A stretch of DNA of 64,000 bases from Betaproteobacteria bacterium HGW-Betaproteobacteria-3 (lineage in GTDB: Bacteria; Pseudomonadota; Gammaproteobacteria; Burkholderiales; Burkholderiaceae_C), in the NCBI GenBank assembly GCA_002842205.1, contig PHCI01000005.1, positions 110,049 through 174,048 on the forward strand, written 5' to 3'. Made by a program: the position numbers and the translations under genes. Below are positions 59,536 through 64,000 of this stretch, piece after piece. The first letter of the stretch is position 1. Each line of letters begins with the position of its first letter. The notes under the pieces are model-generated. The model searched no databases. It saw nothing but the letters and a program-made list of their open reading frames with translations, and had not been told where the DNA came from.

Positions 59536-62500
59536 ATGAATAAAAACCTGTACCGCATTGTTTTCAACGCCCGCCGCGGCCAGCGCATGGCCGTCGCCGA
59601 AACCGCCACCGCCTGCAGCAAGGCCGCCAGTGGGCAAACCCGGTCCACCCCCCGTGGTCCGGGCCACATCTGCACGGGATTCGCTCCGCTGGCCTGCCGC
59701 TTCCGGCTGGTCGCCAGCCTGGTGCTGCTGATGTCTGGCGCCGCTGGTGTGGGGCATGCCCAGATCGTCGCCGACCCCACCGCCGCGGGCAACCAGCGCC
59801 CTACCGTGCTGACCGCGCCCAATGGCACCCCGCTGGTCAACATCCAGACCCCCAGCGCAGCCGGGGTGTCCCGCAACCTCTACAGCCAGTTCGACGTCAA
59901 CCAGCCCGGAGCGATTCTCAACAACAGCCGCACCAACGTGCAGAGCCAGCTCGGTGGCTGGGTCCAGGGCAACCCATGGCTGGCCACCGGCAGCGCCCGC
60001 GTCATCCTGAACGAAGTGAACGCCACCCAGCCCAGCCAGCTTCGCGGCTTTGTCGAGGTGGCCGGGCAACGCGCAGAAGTGATCGTCGCCAACCCCGCCG
60101 GCATCCAGGTGGATGGCAGCGGCTTCATCAACGCCAGCCGCGTCGTCCTGACCACCGGCACGCCCATCGTGAATGGGGGTGCCCTGGAAGGCTACCGGGT
60201 ACAGGGTGGCTCGGTCACCATCCAGGGGCAGGGCCTGGACACCCGCGACGCCGATTACACCGGCATCCTGGCACGGGCAGTGCAATTGAATGCCGGCCTG
60301 TGGGCCAATGAACTCCGCATCACCACGGGCGTCAACACCGTGGCAGCAGATCCCGCGGCCACGCCCACCCCCGCGGCCAGCGCGGGCGCCGGGCCTGCAC
60401 CAGCCTTTGCGCTGGACGTGGCCCAACTCGGCGGCATGTACGCGGGCAAGATCACCCTCATCGGCACGGAAGCCGGCATGGGCGTGCGCAACGCCGGCGC
60501 CATCGGCGCCTCGGCCGGGGATGTGGTGCTGCAAAACAACGGCTGGCTCACCAACAGTGGCAACCTCCAGGCCACCGGCAACCTGCAAGCTACGGCCACG
60601 GGGCCCGTGGTCAACACCGGCACCGTTTATGCGGGCGGCCGCACTGGCCTGAACAGCCAGGGAAGCATCACCAACGCCGGTCTGATCGCCGCGCAAGGCC
60701 AGACCATGCTGCAGTCGGCCGACGCGGTCACCTCGGGGGCCAACTCGGTGGTTGCGGCGGGGCTGCGCCTGGACGGCTCCGTGGCCAGCCAGGGCGACCT
60801 GCTGGTCACATCGGCGGGCACCACGGCGCTGCTGGGCAACACCGTGGCCGGTGCCAGCGCCACCGTCACCGCCGACCAGATTCACCTGGAAGACAGCCAA
60901 CTGAGCGCCCCGACGCTGAGCCTGACGGCCCGCAACGGCGACATCGACGCCCGCCGTGCCGTCGTGTCCGCATCGGGCACGCTGTCGGCCAACACCACCA
61001 ACGCCTTGCGCACCGACGACGCCGTGGTGGTTGCCAACCAACTGCAGCTGTCTGCGCGCAGCCTCTCGAACGTCGGCGGCGAAATCGTCCAGACCGGCAG
61101 CGGCGACACCGCCATTCAATTGGCGGGTGGCCTGGACAACACCCGGGGCCGCATCGCCACCAGCAGCCAGAACCTCGACCTGACCACCCAGACCCTGGAC
61201 AACACGCAGGGCAGCATCAGCGCGCGCAACCTGCACATCAACACCCTTGGGGCCACGCTCGACAACGCGCTGGGCAGCATCTCGGCGGCCCAGACGGTCA
61301 TCTTGCAAACCGGCGATTTGAACAACAGCGGCGGCTTCGTGGGTGCGGGGGGCAACCTCTCGGCCACCGCCGGGCAAGTGATCAACACCGCGGGGGCCCA
61401 GATGTTCAGCGGGGCCGACCTGCAATTCACCAGCACCGGTTTTGACAACCGCGGCGGCGAACTTCAGGCCCAGGCCAACCTTGCCCTGAACACCGGCGTC
61501 GGCACCTTGCTCAACACCGGCGGCCTGATTCGCGCCAACCAGAACATCGCGCTGAACGCGGGCACCGTGGTCAACAGCAACACCAGCGCCGCGGGCCAGG
61601 GCATCGAGGGGCAGAACCTCGCCGTCACGGCCACCGCCATCGCCAACGACAGTGGCGCCCTTCGCGCCGACCAGAACCTCACCCTCACCACTGCGGGCAA
61701 CCTCCAGAACCAGGCCGGGTTGGTCAGCGCGGGCCACAGCCTCGTCGTGCAAGACAGCGCCGCCGCCCTGCAGATCGCCAACAGCGCAGGCACCCTGATC
61801 GCCGGGCAGAGCACGACCGTCCACGCGGCCAGCCTTACCGGCGACGGCAAAGTGCTCTCGCTGGGCGACCTCACCGTCGCCCTCGGCACCGATTTCACCA
61901 ACGCCGCGGACGGCGAGATTGCGGCCAACGGCAACGCCAGCATCACCACCACGGGCGCCCTGATCAACGCAGGCACGCTCCAGGCGGGCGCAACACTTTC
62001 GGTCGGCGCCGACAGCATTGACAACCGTGCCACGGGTGAAATCGTGGGTGCTGCCACGCAGCTGAACGCCACCGGCACGCTCACCAACCGCGGCCTGATC
62101 GACGGCCAGGACACCCGCGTCAACGCGGGCATGCTCCACAACCTGGGAACCGGCCGCATCTTTGGCAACCACCTGAGCATCCAGGCCGATACCGTCCACA
62201 ACGACGCCGAAACCGTGAACGGCGTGGTGGCCGCGGGCACGCTGGCCGCCCGCGAGCAACTGGACATCGGTGCCAGCACCGTGAACAACCGCAACGGCGC
62301 CCTGATCTTCAGCGCCGGCGACCTCGCCATCGGCGGCGCCCTGGACGCCAGCCGCCTGGCCACCGGGACCGCGGGCGCCGTCACCAACCAGGGCGCCACC
62401 GTGGAAGCCCTGGGCCGCGTCCAGCTCGACACCACCCGACTGGACAACCTCAACCTCGGCTTTGCCGCCCGGGACGTCACCACCGTGCAAGCCGTTGACA

Positions 62501-64000
62501 CGCAATACATCGTGCTGGACGGCCAGCGCTATGCGATCAGCGAACTCGGCGTATGCCACAAATGCCAGGACGACCGGGATGATTCGGGTGAAAGCGGACT
62601 CAGGCGGCTGGAGTTCGTCATCCCGAGCGCGCTGCTCCCTTTCAGCGCAGGCTATTCCCGCACGCCCTACCAACTGAGCGTTTTTGAAATCCCTTTCCCG
62701 GGCGGTGACATCGTCGAGAGTCCGTTTCTCTATCCCGACACCGATCCCGTGTGGGCCTTGTTCAACGTCACCCCGGGCGACCACGGCACCTTGCTGCCCC
62801 GCCTTGCCGCCTACAACCAGGACTTCATGTCCCGCTCACGCCGCAACTTCGACCACATTTTTGTGACGCAAACCGAAACCACCGAAACCGTGGTGGACAA
62901 CGCGGGCCAGGCCGGCCGAATCCTGAGCGGCGCAGACCTGGTGATCCGCACCGCCAGCGGCGTCAACGACAACAGCCAGATCATTGCCGGCGGCACGCTC
63001 GACCTGAGCGGCGGCAGCCTCACCAACACGGGATCGCAGGGCCAGCGCGTCGTCATCGACAGCGGCACCTTCCGCCGCGACAACATTGAATACAGCCCCT
63101 ACCGCCTGCGCGCAGGCTTCGCCGGCAGCGGCGCATTCACCGATGTGGTGGACAACCGCACCATCGACCTGGGCACGGCCGTGCAACGGCAAAACACCGC
63201 CCCCGCAGGCACCGGCACCACGGTGGCCGGCGTTGCTGCAGCCAGCGTGGGCGCCAGCACTGCGGGCGTGAGCGGCATCACCTCGGTGCTCCTGCCCAAC
63301 CCCGACGGCAGCGCGCAAGTGGTGCGCGCCATCCCGCCCAGCGGCACCGTGCCCGCCAGCAGCCTGTTCCGCCCCAACCCCGACCCGGCCGGCACCTTCC
63401 TGGTCGAGACCGACCCCCGCTTTGCCGACTTTCGGCAATGGCTGGGCTCGGACTTCCTGCTCAACGCGCTGGGCGTGGACCCCACCACCCTGCAAAAGCG
63501 CCTGGGCGACGGCTTCTACGAACAACGCCTCGTGCGCGAACAAGTGGCCCAGCTCACCGGCCAGCGCTTTCTGGGCGACTACACCGACGACCAAGCGCAA
63601 TACGCCGCGCTCATGAACAACGCCCTGACCTTCGCCAGCAGCCACCCGCTGGTGCCCGGCATCGCCCTCAGCGCCGAGCAGATGGCCCAGCTCACCAGCG
63701 ACATCGTCTGGCTGGTCGAGCAACCCGTCACCCTGGCCGATGGCCGCACCACCCGGGCCCTGGTGCCCCAGCTGTACGTGCGCGTGCAAGACGGTGACCT
63801 TGCCGCCAGCGGCGCCCTGCTGGCCGGGCGCGACGTGCGCCTGGATCTGGACGGCGACCTCACCAACGCCGGCGGCACCATCGCCGGGCGCCAGCTCGTG
63901 CGCCTGAGCGCCAACAACGTGCACAACCTGGGCGCGCGCATCCAGGGCGACCGGGTGAGCGTGGCCGCCCGCACCGACCTGAACAACATTGGGGGCAGCC
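59536..64000 (+). CDS. TpsA exoprotein, filamentous haemagglutinin/CdiA-like, cut at the window edge
   Basis: Open from ATG 59536 to the last base, 1488 codons visible. An extended signal peptide begins MNKNLYRIVFNARRGQRMAV, and cleavage is expected after GVGHA (residue 75). The TPS domain follows (residues ~76-330), with VEVAGQRAEVIVANPAGIQV, then hundreds of residues of short beta-helix repeats of the NxGGxI/LxNxxG type. Residues ~980-1100 interrupt the helix with a segment containing Cys1007-x-x-Cys1010. Near 1295 the sequence PRFADFRQWLGSDFLLNAL leads into the module common to CdiA-type proteins. Any toxin tip and immunity gene would lie beyond the window. It is secreted by the TpsB upstream. 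Confidence 0.93.
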   Translation, partial: MNKNLYRIVFNARRGQRMAVAETATACSKAASGQTRSTPRGPGHICTGFAPLACRFRLVASLVLLMSGAAGVGHAQIVADPTAAGNQRPTVLTAPNGTPLVNIQTPSAAGVSRNLYSQFDVNQPGAILNNSRTNVQSQLGGWVQGNPWLATGSARVILNEVNATQPSQLRGFVEVAGQRAEVIVANPAGIQVDGSGFINASRVVLTTGTPIVNGGALEGYRVQGGSVTIQGQGLDTRDADYTGILARAVQLNAGLWANELRITTGVNTVAADPAATPTPAASAGAGPAPAFALDVAQLGGMYAGKITLIGTEAGMGVRNAGAIGASAGDVVLQNNGWLTNSGNLQATGNLQATATGPVVNTGTVYAGGRTGLNSQGSITNAGLIAAQGQTMLQSADAVTSGANSVVAAGLRLDGSVASQGDLLVTSAGTTALLGNTVAGASATVTADQIHLEDSQLSAPTLSLTARNGDIDARRAVVSASGTLSANTTNALRTDDAVVVANQLQLSARSLSNVGGEIVQTGSGDTAIQLAGGLDNTRGRIATSSQNLDLTTQTLDNTQGSISARNLHINTLGATLDNALGSISAAQTVILQTGDLNNSGGFVGAGGNLSATAGQVINTAGAQMFSGADLQFTSTGFDNRGGELQAQANLALNTGVGTLLNTGGLIRANQNIALNAGTVVNSNTSAAGQGIEGQNLAVTATAIANDSGALRADQNLTLTTAGNLQNQAGLVSAGHSLVVQDSAAALQIANSAGTLIAGQSTTVHAASLTGDGKVLSLGDLTVALGTDFTNAADGEIAANGNASITTTGALINAGTLQAGATLSVGADSIDNRATGEIVGAATQLNATGTLTNRGLIDGQDTRVNAGMLHNLGTGRIFGNHLSIQADTVHNDAETVNGVVAAGTLAAREQLDIGASTVNNRNGALIFSAGDLAIGGALDASRLATGTAGAVTNQGATVEALGRVQLDTTRLDNLNLGFAARDVTTVQAVDTQYIVLDGQRYAISELGVCHKCQDDRDDSGESGLRRLEFVIPSALLPFSAGYSRTPYQLSVFEIPFPGGDIVESPFLYPDTDPVWALFNVTPGDHGTLLPRLAAYNQDFMSRSRRNFDHIFVTQTETTETVVDNAGQAGRILSGADLVIRTASGVNDNSQIIAGGTLDLSGGSLTNTGSQGQRVVIDSGTFRRDNIEYSPYRLRAGFAGSGAFTDVVDNRTIDLGTAVQRQNTAPAGTGTTVAGVAAASVGASTAGVSGITSVLLPNPDGSAQVVRAIPPSGTVPASSLFRPNPDPAGTFLVETDPRFADFRQWLGSDFLLNALGVDPTTLQKRLGDGFYEQRLVREQVAQLTGQRFLGDYTDDQAQYAALMNNALTFASSHPLVPGIALSAEQMAQLTSDIVWLVEQPVTLADGRTTRALVPQLYVRVQDGDLAASGALLAGRDVRLDLDGDLTNAGGTIAGRQLVRLSANNVHNLGARIQGDRVSVAARTDLNNIGGS

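Noticed and set aside
59455..62784. 1109-codon open frame on the minus strand
   Set aside because: It is exactly antisense to the TpsA gene. Repetitive GC-rich coding sequence keeps the opposite frame open, and the peptide has no recognisable domain.

Overview
The window looks like chromosomal DNA of a GC-rich betaproteobacterium of the order Burkholderiales, most likely family Comamonadaceae. This is inferred from protein style, from the gene order thrS-infC-rpmI-rplT-pheS-pheT-ihfA-merR-tRNA-Pro, and from a short interspersed repeat present seven times. No database search was possible, so the genus is not claimed.

Layout. Bases 1-3240 are an accessory patch: a partial DUF1272 gene, an orphan XRE-type antitoxin-like gene, and three small minus-strand genes. 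Two of these genes sit behind near-identical 46-base repeats ending in a GTTRRRY-like core. A divergent remnant of an integron integrase follows, so the patch resembles a decayed integron. Bases 3240-9940 hold a zeta-class GST isomerase, the RNA helicase dbpA, and a LysR-controlled pair (AhpD-like protein plus a PPOX/FNR/ferredoxin fusion). Bases 9215-13632 hold a GntR regulator divergent from an operon of a Rieske oxygenase, a glutamine-synthetase-like ligase, a [2Fe-2S] ferredoxin and an ABM-domain protein. This looks like a catabolic module for an amine-bearing, probably aromatic, substrate. Bases 13688-21092 hold an OmpA-like lipoprotein and a gentisate module: MarR regulator, 3-hydroxybenzoate 6-hydroxylase, gentisate dioxygenase, fumarylpyruvate hydrolase and a TRAP transporter. 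No maleylpyruvate isomerase lies within it.

Bases 21162-31448 hold a Nudix hydrolase, a patatin-like lipoprotein and the translation gene block. The thrS leader contains an SD-preceded 16-codon peptide with four Thr codons, followed by mutually exclusive hairpins and an intrinsic terminator. This is the layout of ribosome-mediated attenuation. Bases 31475-49582 concern carbon and polyamine use: isocitrate lyase with a double palindromic operator, then one long minus-strand array (puuD, puuA, spuC-type aminotransferase, potFGHI, a DUF3138 porin, puuC), a divergent MocR regulator, and a puuB-ureohydrolase pair divergent from a class III aminotransferase. A shared GGTGCCA motif lies in the three intergenic regions.

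Bases 49614-57447 hold two DMT exporters, an RraA-like protein, a histone-H1-like SWIB protein, a TPP-dependent enzyme, an FMN riboswitch driving a RibH2-type lumazine synthase, and an MFS transporter. Bases 57666-64000 hold a two-partner secretion pair (TpsB, then a large TpsA adhesin/CdiA-like protein running off the right edge).

The most interesting items are the thrS leader attenuator, the interspersed repeat that has entered coding sequence in two genes and supplies a stop codon in a third, the Rieske/ligase operon, the porin inside the polyamine operon, and the integron remnant.
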